NCBI GenBank assembly: GCA_041576975.1
Contig: JBFGJY010000023.1
Span: 1-36,598, forward strand
Source: JBFGJY01 sp041576975
Lineage (GTDB): Bacteria > Pseudomonadota > Gammaproteobacteria > UBA4575
Reading direction: 5' to 3'
DNA length: 36,598 nucleotides
Shown: in pieces, positions 7,872 through 15,282 of the stretch
Numbering within the stretch: the first letter of the stretch is position 1
Layout of the letters: every line of letters begins with the position of its first letter
Notes under the pieces: model-generated
What the model was told of the DNA's origin: nothing
What the model saw: the letters and a program-made list of their open reading frames with translations, nothing else
Databases searched by the model: none
Made by a program: the position numbers and the translations under genes

Positions 7872-8315
7872 TCACTTGAATGATTGTAAATAAGGATTGG
7901 CATCATTACGCTGAATTTTAATAAATTCATGTTTAGTCGCCATATGACAATTATTACATGCTTTGATCACTTTTTCATATTCTTCATCTGCTGCATCCAT
8001 ATCTGCTGATTCAATTTTTTCATCTAAAGTTAAGAAGGCAGGTAGTAAAATCGATTTGGTAAATTGGCCAATTGGGTAATCATCGTATGATTCAACTTCC
8101 AATACTTCTTCTATCGCTTCCTCAAGTTCATGCACATAAAACTTTGCAAGCTTGTTATTCTCAGCAGCGATTGAAAGTCCTACTTTATGCATAAAGTATT
8201 GTAAATTACTCATTATATGAGCTAATTCCACTTCCTCTGATTCACTGGCCTGAATAAAATTGAAAGTGCAAAGAAAATATAGAGCAAACCCAATAGATAC
8301 GGATAGTTTTTTCAT
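7872..8315 (-). CDS. Periplasmic c-type cytochrome-like protein (four-helix type)
   Basis: 147 residues with a Sec signal peptide (about 1-23, MKKLSVSIGFALYFLCTFN, cleavage after IQA) and one C-terminal haem attachment site C-x-x-C-H (CNNCH, Cys120, Cys123, His124). The rest is acidic and helical. A single CxxCH near the C-terminus after predicted long helices is the layout of cytochrome c'/c556-like four-helix bundles, in which a methionine near the first helix may be a second ligand (Met35 or Met42 are candidates). An AGGA sits seven bases upstream of the ATG, supporting the start. It is convergent with hemJ and follows the DUF1461 gene by 38 bases. Redox partner unknown. Confidence 0.75.
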   Translation of the reverse strand: MKKLSVSIGFALYFLCTFNFIQASESEEVELAHIMSNLQYFMHKVGLSIAAENNKLAKFYVHELEEAIEEVLEVESYDDYPIGQFTKSILLPAFLTLDEKIESADMDAADEEYEKVIKACNNCHMATKHEFIKIQRNDANPYLQSFK

Positions 8316-8353
8316 AATAAATTCCTGTCACTGAATTTCTAAAAAGCTCAAGA

Positions 8354-9073
8354 TTAAAATTTTGCCTTTATTACTTGTAGTCCCAATAACAAACTCATCC
8401 ATAAAGCAATTGTTAATACAAGTAGTTCACATGCAATAGGAGCAAATAGTGCCGGTGCCTTCATCATGGTGCTCATCAAAGAATCTTCATAATAAAAAAA
8501 CCATTGATGATTATTTGGGAAAATGAGCTCATGTCCTGCATAAAATATTTTTGTTGGTCCCGCAATTAGAATAAGAATCACAATGATTGCAATAAATCCC
8601 AAAGCTCCAATTAAGTGGAATTTAAATTTTGCAAGATTCGTATTTAATACAAGCATGAGTACAAATGCTATAAGGGCAATTAAACCTCCTATGATTGCAA
8701 GATACTTAAAATTACTGACTAAGATGGCTACGTCATTAAGATGAATAATCTCGGCGTCTGTTAAAAGTCTATCAATGACTTTGCCACTTGAGTTTTTATA
8801 TTTAAGTTCGTTAAGCCCATTGCCTTTTTTTTGTATACCGCTAACAATTCCTGAAAATAACCGCACTTGTTCTTGTTTACTGGTTTGCTCAAATCCCTGT
8901 CGATTTTTATTTTTTGGCGCGTATGTAGAGATGGTTTTATCGATTTCGATGATTTCATACCAAACTGCGTATAAAAAGTTTGTCTTCACACAGATTTGCC
9001 AAGCAATAAAAAAGCTTACACAAAATAAGCTAATCGATAAGAAAAAATTAAGTAAAAAGGGTTTGGCTGTCAT
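8354..9073 (-). CDS. DUF1461 / TIGR01906 family integral membrane protein (Lit-like)
   Basis: 239 residues from the ATG at 9073, with hydrophobic segments at about 8-27, 122-144, 153-171 and 208-231. The loop between the first two carries LTDAEIIHLNDV (His111), and the loop after the third carries YAGHELIFPNNHQW (His181). These match the two conserved histidine motifs of DUF1461 (E-x-x-H-x-x-D-V and F-H-x-x-x-F-x-x-x-x-W). The family includes Lit, which moves an acyl chain within lipoproteins in Firmicutes; its role in Gram-negatives is unknown to me. The frame is open back to 9130, but the shorter start places the first membrane segment near the N-terminus. No clear Shine-Dalgarno for either. 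Confidence 0.72.
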   Translation of the reverse strand: MTAKPFLLNFFLSISLFCVSFFIAWQICVKTNFLYAVWYEIIEIDKTISTYAPKNKNRQGFEQTSKQEQVRLFSGIVSGIQKKGNGLNELKYKNSSGKVIDRLLTDAEIIHLNDVAILVSNFKYLAIIGGLIALIAFVLMLVLNTNLAKFKFHLIGALGFIAIIVILILIAGPTKIFYAGHELIFPNNHQWFFYYEDSLMSTMMKAPALFAPIACELLVLTIALWMSLLLGLQVIKAKF

Positions 9074-9189
9074 GCTGTTACTGTGGGCTCGTGAGCATAA
9101 TAGTAACGTCATCTCAGACCACAACCTCACCCATTCATCAAACTAAGTTTTACCACTAGCTAAGCACACTGCTATCCCTAAATAGATAT

Positions 9190-9214
9190 ATTAATGCGAA
9201 TCATTCTCATTAGT
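9190..9214 (+). promoter_or_regulatory. Fur box (two overlapping matches) upstream of the porin module
   Basis: Bases 9190-9208 agree at 14 of 19 positions with the classical Fur box GATAATGATAATCATTATC; the core is GCGAATCATTCTCATT. A second register six bases on (9196-9214) matches at 12 of 19. Overlapping registers are typical of real Fur sites. It lies about 95-115 bases upstream of the porin start, inside an AT-rich stretch. Predicted effect: repression when iron is plentiful. Confidence 0.7.
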
Positions 9215-9303
9215 ATTATTATTGTATTTATTAATAAAATCAAGAAATAAGCTAATTTTTATATAAAACCATGCTAACCCACTGTTTTATATGGAGTAAT
9301 AAA

Positions 9304-10563
9304 ATGATCACACATCTCGTAAGACCTAGGGCTGTGCTTTTTTTGGCATTGATTGTCTTATCTTTTCCCACTCAAGCTGAAAAAATTACAGTAGACAAAG
9401 AAGAATATGAAAATCTTAAAAAGGCCGTTGAATATTTAATGACTCAACAAAAAGAAGTCATAGATAAAGCCTCGCGTGCTGAAGAAAAAGCCGATGAAGC
9501 CACCGAGATTGCTATCGCTACGGCTGAGGTGATTGAAGATAGTCCAATTGATGCTCTTGAAGGTATTACTATAGGCGGTTACGGCGAAGCGCATTACAAC
9601 AATCTTGATGCGGATGATAGCACTCGTGATTTAGACGAAGCCGACCTTCATCGCTTTGTTATGTTCTTAGGAAAAGAGTTTAGAGATGACTTGCGCTTTT
9701 GGTCAGAGATTGAAATTGAACATGCTGGTGTTGAAGCAGATGGTGATCCCTTAAACGGAGAAGTTGAAATTGAACAAGCTTATATCGAGTATGACATCAC
9801 GGATAATTCACAAGTCCGTGGCGGTGTGATCTTAGTACCTACTGGCATTATAAATGAAATTCATGAACCCCCAACATTTTACGGTGTTGAACGCAATGCC
9901 GTATCAAACATCATTATTCCTGCAACCTGGTGGGCGGTTGGTATAAGTGGATCGCATCAATTCGATAACGGTTTCAGCGGCGATCTTGCAGTACATACAG
10001 GACTCAATATTCCCACGTTTGGGCCTAATGCGGGTCGTATTCGAAGCGGTAGACAAAAAGCTTCTCGTGCGAATGCCAGCGATCTGGCTGGAAGTGCACG
10101 TTTGAAATATACCGGAATCCAAGGGCTAGAACTTGCTGCATCAATTCAACACCAGACTGGTGCGAGCCAAGATGTAGGTAGTGATATCATTGGTGAGGCA
10201 ATGTTGTATGCACTGCATGCTACTTACTATCGCGGCCCATTTGGTTTTCGAACAGAGTATGCAGAATGGGACATTGATGGCAGCATCAAAGATCTTCCAG
10301 GTGATCCAAGTGAACAATTTGGCTGGTATATAGAACCCAGCTTTAGGCCTTTAGATTGGCTGGGTTTCTACACTCGCTACGAGGACGTAGAAGGTGCACG
10401 TAAACAGGATCAATTCAGTCAATGGGAATTTGGATTCAACTGGTGGCCTCATCCAGAGGTTGTCGTAAAAGCAGATTATCGTAATCGTAGACATGATCCA
10501 GAAGCTGAAGCAGAAGGGCGCGACTTCCATGGCTTTGATCTAGGTATTGGTTATATGTTCTAA
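9304..10563 (+). CDS. Outer-membrane porin (phosphate-selective porin O/P-like) with N-terminal coiled coil
   Basis: 419 residues: a signal peptide (about 1-25, cleaved after TQA), a charged heptad-rich stretch at about 28-80 (KEEYENLKKAVEYLMTQQ and an EEKADEATE stretch) that may trimerise or contact peptidoglycan, then a beta-barrel from about 85 (ITIGGYGEAHYNN) to the terminal aromatic strand FDLGIGYMF. A C-terminal Phe is the usual sorting signal for the BAM complex. GGAG seven bases before the ATG at 9304 decides the start over an upstream frame opening at 9271. The Fur box upstream suggests use in iron limitation, so the solute may be an iron complex (inference). First gene of a probable three-gene unit. 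Confidence 0.85.
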   Translation: MITHLVRPRAVLFLALIVLSFPTQAEKITVDKEEYENLKKAVEYLMTQQKEVIDKASRAEEKADEATEIAIATAEVIEDSPIDALEGITIGGYGEAHYNNLDADDSTRDLDEADLHRFVMFLGKEFRDDLRFWSEIEIEHAGVEADGDPLNGEVEIEQAYIEYDITDNSQVRGGVILVPTGIINEIHEPPTFYGVERNAVSNIIIPATWWAVGISGSHQFDNGFSGDLAVHTGLNIPTFGPNAGRIRSGRQKASRANASDLAGSARLKYTGIQGLELAASIQHQTGASQDVGSDIIGEAMLYALHATYYRGPFGFRTEYAEWDIDGSIKDLPGDPSEQFGWYIEPSFRPLDWLGFYTRYEDVEGARKQDQFSQWEFGFNWWPHPEVVVKADYRNRRHDPEAEAEGRDFHGFDLGIGYMF

Positions 10564-10683
10564 ATTAAATTCAGCTTATGTAATAAAGCCCATATTAGAT
10601 ATACGCTGTCGCGAGTTTATTTGTCTAAATATTTAGCAGACCTTTTGGATATAATCATTAATCTCAAATACCATGACAAGAAT

Positions 10684-11199
10684 ATGAAAAGGATTTTATT
10701 TGTCTTCATGCTCTTTTGTGCATTAAATGCACTGCATGCAGAAGAGGTGTATCAATCAACCGAAGAGTTTTTAGTCCAAACCTTTGGCGATGTACCCGAA
10801 CCTGAACGTATTACGCTATCGGGCAACCTCTCTAAAGAAGTTAAAAATATTCTTGGTCATCGCTATAAAAAAATTCGTGTGCCCTATTGGCAAGAGGGTT
10901 GCCGTAGCGCATGGATTCTTGATGAAATTGGTAAGGAACGCCCTATCACGACTGGATTCGTAGTCAATTCACAAGGTTTAGAAAAAGTTAAAGTTTTAAT
11001 ATTTAGAGAAAGTCGTGGTTGGGAAGTAAAGCATGATTTTTTTAGTCAGCAATTTACTAATGCAAAATTAACAAAAAAACAAAAGCTAAATAAACAGATT
11101 GATAATATTTCTGGCGCTACTTTATCCGTACGTGCAGTTACTAATATTTCCAGAATGGCTTTATTGCTGCATGATCATGTAACCGAGGGTTCTTGTTAG
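10684..11199 (+). CDS. Secreted FMN-binding domain protein (predicted covalently flavinylated)
   Basis: 171 residues with a signal peptide (MKRILFVFMLFCALNALHA, cleavage near 19). The C-terminal half is an FMN-binding domain ending in DNISGATLSVRAVT; SGATLS (Ser144-Ser149) fits the ApbE flavinylation motif in which Thr146 is linked to FMN. The middle contains CRSAWILDEIGKERPITTGF, the substrate-side strand pattern of this family. No apbE is in the window. A TTG-started frame opens at 10621 but puts the signal peptide inside the protein, so the ATG at 10684 is chosen. It follows the porin by 120 bases and precedes the PepSY gene by 79, same strand. Probable role: one-electron carrier in the periplasm. 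Confidence 0.85.
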   Translation: MKRILFVFMLFCALNALHAEEVYQSTEEFLVQTFGDVPEPERITLSGNLSKEVKNILGHRYKKIRVPYWQEGCRSAWILDEIGKERPITTGFVVNSQGLEKVKVLIFRESRGWEVKHDFFSQQFTNAKLTKKQKLNKQIDNISGATLSVRAVTNISRMALLLHDHVTEGSC

Positions 11200-11278
11200 A
11201 CCCAGTTATTAAACTAATTATTAGACATGAGTGTTTGATTGAATTCTTTGAATCGCTTCGTGTTAAGCTTCGTCACCT

Positions 11279-11995
11279 ATGGCAGCCAAACTATTTATAT
11301 GGCATCGCAGAATTGGCTTGCTAGCTGCACTATTTATCGTTTTTTTAGTCCTCACAGGGATCGCACTGCAACATAGTGATGATTTAAAATTGCCAACAAG
11401 GTTCTTATCTAATACTTGGCTACTGAAATACTATGGCATAAAACCAAACCCCATCACCACCTATCAACTCGGCAACCAAACCATTTCTCATGCTGGAGAA
11501 ACGATTTATCTCTCAGGTAAACCAATTAATACACATGCCGATGAGTTGACTGGCGCCATAGAAATCAATAATGAAATTATTATTACTACTTCAAACTCCA
11601 TCATTGTTTGTGATCAATTTGGATCTATTGTAGATGAAATTACAGAACAAGACGGCTTAAGAGAATTACCACTAGGTATTGCGATTACAGATCGTGGTAC
11701 ACCAGTCATTCGAGGTGTAAACACATATTGGGAAGGAGCTATAAACCTCACAAGTTGGCATCCATTCAAAGGTCCGCATCCTGAATGGGTTGCACCTTCA
11801 ATTACATTACCAGCGCTAAAACATGTAATTGAAGCCCATGATATGAGCAAACAAATTAGTATCGAAAGATTTTTACTTGACGCTCATAGTGGGCGTTTTT
11901 TTGGGAAATATGGAATCTATGTAATTGATGTTGCCGCCGTACTACTACTACTTCTATCTGTTACTGGAATTTGGCTATGGACTACACGTCGTTAA
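11279..11995 (+). CDS. PepSY-associated membrane protein, likely partner of the FMN protein
   Basis: 238 residues with one N-terminal and one C-terminal membrane helix (about 11-30, FIWHRRIGLLAALFIVFLVLTG, and about 212-235, VIDVAAVLLLLLSVTGIWLW) and a periplasmic domain of about 180 residues between. WHRRIG at the start of helix 1 and the SVTGIWLW ending are signatures of PepSY-TM proteins, which often pair with flavin or iron reductases. His9 and a periplasmic His could hold haem, as in other members (inference). It is the third gene after the Fur box and likely passes electrons across the membrane to the FMN protein. It converges on rppH with 13 bases between stops. Confidence 0.75.
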   Translation: MAAKLFIWHRRIGLLAALFIVFLVLTGIALQHSDDLKLPTRFLSNTWLLKYYGIKPNPITTYQLGNQTISHAGETIYLSGKPINTHADELTGAIEINNEIIITTSNSIIVCDQFGSIVDEITEQDGLRELPLGIAITDRGTPVIRGVNTYWEGAINLTSWHPFKGPHPEWVAPSITLPALKHVIEAHDMSKQISIERFLLDAHSGRFFGKYGIYVIDVAAVLLLLLSVTGIWLWTTRR

Positions 11996-12008
11996 TGTGG
12001 TTCAACAG

Positions 12009-12509
12009 TTAATCTATGTTAGAGAATAGTATTGGCTCAAACTCTTTCAATGCACTTTTATAAACATTACGCTTAAAAAATATAACTTCTTGTAAAGGAT
12101 ACCAATAGTCTACCCAACGCCAGCCATCAAACTCGGGATGCTTAGAATGATTTAACTGAATATAACTATCTTCAGTTTTTAGCTTAAGTAAAAACCAACG
12201 TTGTTTTTGTCCAATACACTTAGGTAGACTGTTATTACGTATAAAATGTTTTGGCAAGCGGTAACGTAACCATTGTTTTGAGCTGGCAATAATATCGACA
12301 TGGCTTTCGTACAAGCCAGTTTCCTCTTTCAACTCACGAAACAGTGCTTGCTCAGGCGTTTCATCTTGTTGGACACCACCTTGTGGAAACTGCCATGCAT
12401 TCTGCCCAGAACGCTTACACCAAATCACATGATGTGATTCGTTGGTCACAATAATGCCAATATTTTCTCGATACCCTGAGGCATCGATTACATGTCGATT
12501 ACAGTCCAT
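12009..12509 (-). CDS. rppH: RNA pyrophosphohydrolase RppH (Nudix)
   Basis: 166 residues from the ATG at 12509. RppH removes pyrophosphate from the 5' end of primary transcripts and so starts mRNA decay. The Nudix box is complete: GGVQQDE, then REL, then KEETGL (Gly44 to Leu66) with all catalytic glutamates. FPQGGV just before it and the W-R-W-V-D segment near 140 are typical of RppH. A longer open frame reaches 12599, but its extra 30 residues are hydrophobic and unlike the family, whereas MDCNRHVIDASGYRENIG is the usual start. A G-rich run lies about ten bases upstream. Divergent from the HAD phosphatase gene. Confidence 0.93.
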   Translation of the reverse strand: MDCNRHVIDASGYRENIGIIVTNESHHVIWCKRSGQNAWQFPQGGVQQDETPEQALFRELKEETGLYESHVDIIASSKQWLRYRLPKHFIRNNSLPKCIGQKQRWFLLKLKTEDSYIQLNHSKHPEFDGWRWVDYWYPLQEVIFFKRNVYKSALKEFEPILFSNID

Positions 12510-12562
12510 CGATACACCCCCGCACCATATTGTTCCATATGGCTCAGGATTGAGCAATTTTA

Positions 12563-12593
12563 TTGACTTAAATATGATGAAAAATAGTATAAA
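12563..12593 (+). promoter_or_regulatory. Possible promoter for the HAD phosphatase
   Basis: TTGACT (12563-12568) and TATAAA (12588-12593) are each five of six to the sigma70 boxes. The spacer is 19 bases, longer than the ideal 17. It lies about 60 bases upstream of the ATG at 12652, in the AT-rich gap between rppH and the HAD gene. Confidence 0.4.
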
Positions 12594-12651
12594 ATACAAA
12601 GGCTTAATGATTTTAAATTTTTTAGCATATTAGAACTTATAGAATATTCTT

Positions 12652-13305
12652 ATGGCTTTAGCTTTTTTTGATTTAGATGAAACCCTTTTAGCGGGCGATA
12701 GTGATTATGAATGGGGCCTACACCTTGTCTCCATTGGCAAAGTAGACGGTGTATTTTATAAAATAGAAAATGAACGCTTTTATAAAGACTATCTTGCTGG
12801 AAAGTTAGACGTATTCAAATTCTTAAACTTTGCGTTAAAACCACTTGCAGAAAACTCCTATGATGAGCTGTGTAACTGGCGCGAGGAATTTATCGAGCAA
12901 CGAATCAAACCTATCATAAAGAAAAAAGCCCATGACCTAATTGCACATCACCGTCATGCAGGTGATGATTTAGCTATTGTTACCGCCACAAACCGTTTTG
13001 TCACTGAGCCGGTCAAAGAAATCTTCAAGATTGAGACCTTAATTGCAACTGAACCCGCAATGGCAAATGGGAGATTTACTGGAGATGTTGAGGGTATTCC
13101 TTGCTTCGGACCTGGTAAAGCTACGCGCGTAAAACAATGGCTAGATACCACAACACACACTCTTGAAGGTAGTTATTTTTATTCAGATTCGCGTAATGAT
13201 ATTCCACTATTAGAGTTAGTTGATCACCCTGTAGCGGTAGATGCAGATAAGGAATTGACTGCATATGCTATCAAAAGCAAGTGGAAACGTTTAAGTCTCA
13301 CATAA
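12652..13305 (+). CDS. HAD-IB family phosphatase (SerB-like; possible histidinol-phosphatase)
   Basis: 217 residues with all four HAD motifs: DLDET (nucleophile Asp7, acid Asp9), the Thr in IVTATN (motif II, near 104), the lysine in GPGKATR (motif III) and SDSRNDIPLL (motif IV). The cap inserted after motif I places it in subfamily IB with SerB. An orthologue sits beside rppH in Pseudomonas aeruginosa (PA0335), which I recall being reported as a histidinol-phosphatase; both the orthology and that function are from memory. Phosphoserine or another small phosphate ester remains possible. No Shine-Dalgarno is visible. Confidence 0.85.
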   Translation: MALAFFDLDETLLAGDSDYEWGLHLVSIGKVDGVFYKIENERFYKDYLAGKLDVFKFLNFALKPLAENSYDELCNWREEFIEQRIKPIIKKKAHDLIAHHRHAGDDLAIVTATNRFVTEPVKEIFKIETLIATEPAMANGRFTGDVEGIPCFGPGKATRVKQWLDTTTHTLEGSYFYSDSRNDIPLLELVDHPVAVDADKELTAYAIKSKWKRLSLT

Positions 13306-13331
13306 TCATTGATAAATTTAACAAGACGAAA

Positions 13332-14264
13332 TTAAAACATATAACCAAATTCTTGCTTAAATCGTTCTTTAAACTCACTCAAAGTAAAATGATGATTTTG
13401 CGTGCCATTATGTGCTACTTTGATTGCGCCCATTAAGGCCGCAATACGACCTGTTACTTCCCAGCCCAAATTATTCATCAAGCCAAAAATTATTCCGCCT
13501 CGGTATGCATCTCCACAACCTGTTGGATCTTGCACTGAGCTTGCTTTAACAGCCGGAATATCTATTGACTCTCCATTCGTATGTATGATGGAACCTTTTC
13601 CACCACGTGTAACAATTGCAGCCTCGACACGCTCCGCAATTTGTTTAATCGTTAAGCCCGTCCGTTCTTGCAGCAATTGTGACTCATAGTCGTTTACACA
13701 CACATAGCTTGCTTGTTCGATAAACAAAAGTAATTCTTCGCCATTAAACATCGGCATACCTTGGCCTGGATCAAATATAAATGGAATTCCAGCCGCTTGG
13801 CATTGCTGTGCATGCTGAACCATCCCGTCCTTACCATCGGGAGAAATTACGGCTAGAGTAATACCATCTTGCGTAGGCACATCATTCTGGTGTGAACAAT
13901 TCATAGCTCCCGGATGAAAAGCAGTAATCTGATTATCATCAAGGTCGGTAGTGATAAATGCCTGTGCGGTGTATTCATGTTCAACGTGCTTAATGTATTT
14001 TTGATCCATACCACATTTAGCCAGCCAATTTGCATATGGGTAAAAATCTTGCCCAGCTGTACCCATGGCATAACCATCCCCACCTAATAAATGTAGGTTG
14101 TAGGCGATATTGCCAGCACAACCACCAAATTCTCTCCGCATCTGTGGCACCATAAACGACACATTTAAAATATGTACCTTCTCCGGCAAGATGTGTTCTT
14201 TAAATCGATCCGGAAAAACCATAATGGTATCGTAAGCAAGGGAGCCACAAATCAATGCCGACAT
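13332..14264 (-). CDS. PfkB-family sugar/nucleoside kinase (adenosine-kinase-like)
   Basis: 310 residues of the ribokinase/PfkB fold. The N-terminal FGGCAGNIAYNLHLLGG (about 46-62) is the first PfkB signature region and binds the sugar; DPTGCGDAYRGG (246-257) is the second, with catalytic Asp252 and the anion hole. Proteobacterial proteins of this type are often annotated adenosine kinase, but the substrate cannot be read from sequence. A good Shine-Dalgarno (AAGGAT, complement of 14272-14277) lies seven bases before the ATG. It is divergent from the class II aldolase with 117 bases between starts, which may mean a shared sugar-phosphate pathway (inference). Confidence 0.85.
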   Translation of the reverse strand: MSALICGSLAYDTIMVFPDRFKEHILPEKVHILNVSFMVPQMRREFGGCAGNIAYNLHLLGGDGYAMGTAGQDFYPYANWLAKCGMDQKYIKHVEHEYTAQAFITTDLDDNQITAFHPGAMNCSHQNDVPTQDGITLAVISPDGKDGMVQHAQQCQAAGIPFIFDPGQGMPMFNGEELLLFIEQASYVCVNDYESQLLQERTGLTIKQIAERVEAAIVTRGGKGSIIHTNGESIDIPAVKASSVQDPTGCGDAYRGGIIFGLMNNLGWEVTGRIAALMGAIKVAHNGTQNHHFTLSEFKERFKQEFGYMF

Positions 14265-14381
14265 CTTTTTAATCCTTTTATTTAACTATTGAGTTGTTGT
14301 TTAAAAATTTAACAGAATGCGTATTACATTCACGATAGAATATCAGTTAATTTAAATACAAAACAAAATATTTTTTAATTT

Positions 14382-14939
14382 ATGACCGAAAAAGATGAAC
14401 TAGTTCGCTATTATTCATGGTTGCGCAAATATGGCTATAACGATTCGCATAGCGGCAATGCTTCAGTTCGTGAACAAAATACGATTTGGGTAACACCCTC
14501 TGGGGCATGTGCAGATACATTACACCCAGACGATTTAGTAACTTGTAACTTAGATGGCTCGATTTGTGAAAATGCATCCTATGATGCAAGACTACACATA
14601 GAAGTGTATAAAAAATGTCCCAAGGCACGAGCAGTGCTACATAGTCATGGGCCGCATATTATTGCAATGACGATGAATGGAAAAGATTTTATCCCGAATG
14701 ACTTTGAGGGCAAACTATATTTCCCAAGGGTGCCCGTACATACCATACCTTTTGATCAATACTCGGAAGATTCACCTGAGCTGGTTGCAAAGACACTAAG
14801 TAATTATTGCATTACAGTTGTTTGTGGTCATGGTGTGTATACTTGCGCAGAATCGCTAAACCTTGCATATAAATGGACTTGTTCGCTAGAGCATTCTGCA
14901 AAAATTGCATATTTATATACTCAACTTAATAAGTCCTAG
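14382..14939 (+). CDS. Class II aldolase/adducin family protein
   Basis: 185 residues, a typical single-domain member of the zinc aldolase family. SGNASVR (24-30) is the phosphate-binding loop and TPSG (38-41) the next. Metal ligands are His87 and His89 in HSHGPH and His150 in CGHGVYT. The usual acidic catalytic residue (Glu in many relatives) appears as Asp68 in SYDARLH. Possible substrates are fuculose-, rhamnulose-, 5-deoxyribulose- or methylthioribulose-type phosphates; none can be chosen by eye. Divergent from the PfkB kinase, so a kinase/aldolase pair cleaving a phosphorylated sugar is a reasonable guess. No Shine-Dalgarno; the leader is very AT-rich. Confidence 0.85.
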   Translation: MTEKDELVRYYSWLRKYGYNDSHSGNASVREQNTIWVTPSGACADTLHPDDLVTCNLDGSICENASYDARLHIEVYKKCPKARAVLHSHGPHIIAMTMNGKDFIPNDFEGKLYFPRVPVHTIPFDQYSEDSPELVAKTLSNYCITVVCGHGVYTCAESLNLAYKWTCSLEHSAKIAYLYTQLNKS

Positions 14940-15083
14940 AATTATTCAAAAATTGAGATTCTTTGTGTCAACTAGGCCTGAGGATTTTTAAAAGCGGTGT
15001 ATATACGTCAGTACGTGAGCCGATTAGAAATCAAAAAACTTAAAAAAAATCAGAAAACAAAACAGACACAAAAAGATCAGTTG

Positions 15084-15254
15084 TCAAACTTCAACCATTT
15101 GAAAATCATCCTTCATCGCCCCACACTCCGGACACTTCCAATTAAAAGGGATATCCTCCCAACGCGTTCCGGGTGCTATTCCCTCTTCAGGTACTCCTTT
15201 GGCTTCATCATAGATCCAGCCACATATCACGCACATATATGTTTTATACTGCAT
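15084..15254 (-). CDS. Rubredoxin
   Basis: 56 residues with the four iron-binding cysteines in the standard spacing: CVICGW (Cys8, Cys11) and CPECGA (Cys41, Cys44). Other family marks are WIYDEAKG, GIAPGTRWEDIP and FNWKCP. Rubredoxins carry single electrons in the cytosol to oxygenases or peroxide/oxygen reductases. The frame is open to 15284, but the ATG at 15254 gives the normal length. It is divergent from thiD with only 28 bases between starts. In gammaproteobacteria rubredoxin is often found beside thiD/thiE/hemL. Confidence 0.95.
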   Translation of the reverse strand: MQYKTYMCVICGWIYDEAKGVPEEGIAPGTRWEDIPFNWKCPECGAMKDDFQMVEV

Positions 15255-15282
15255 AGATGTCTCTGTTTTGCTTACTTTTATC

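Noticed and set aside
8775..9146. Plus-strand open frame opposite the DUF1461 gene
   Set aside because: The minus-strand frame holds the family motifs and membrane segments; the plus frame is Leu/Ser-rich shadow sequence ending in the intergenic region.
15001..15016. Direct repeat TACGT...TACGT after the aldolase gene
   Set aside because: Too short to separate from chance and not linked to any promoter or gene end.
15255..15282. Possible TPP riboswitch ahead of thiD
   Set aside because: The gap to the divergent rubredoxin gene is only 28 bases, too short for a THI element, and no CTGAGA core is seen.
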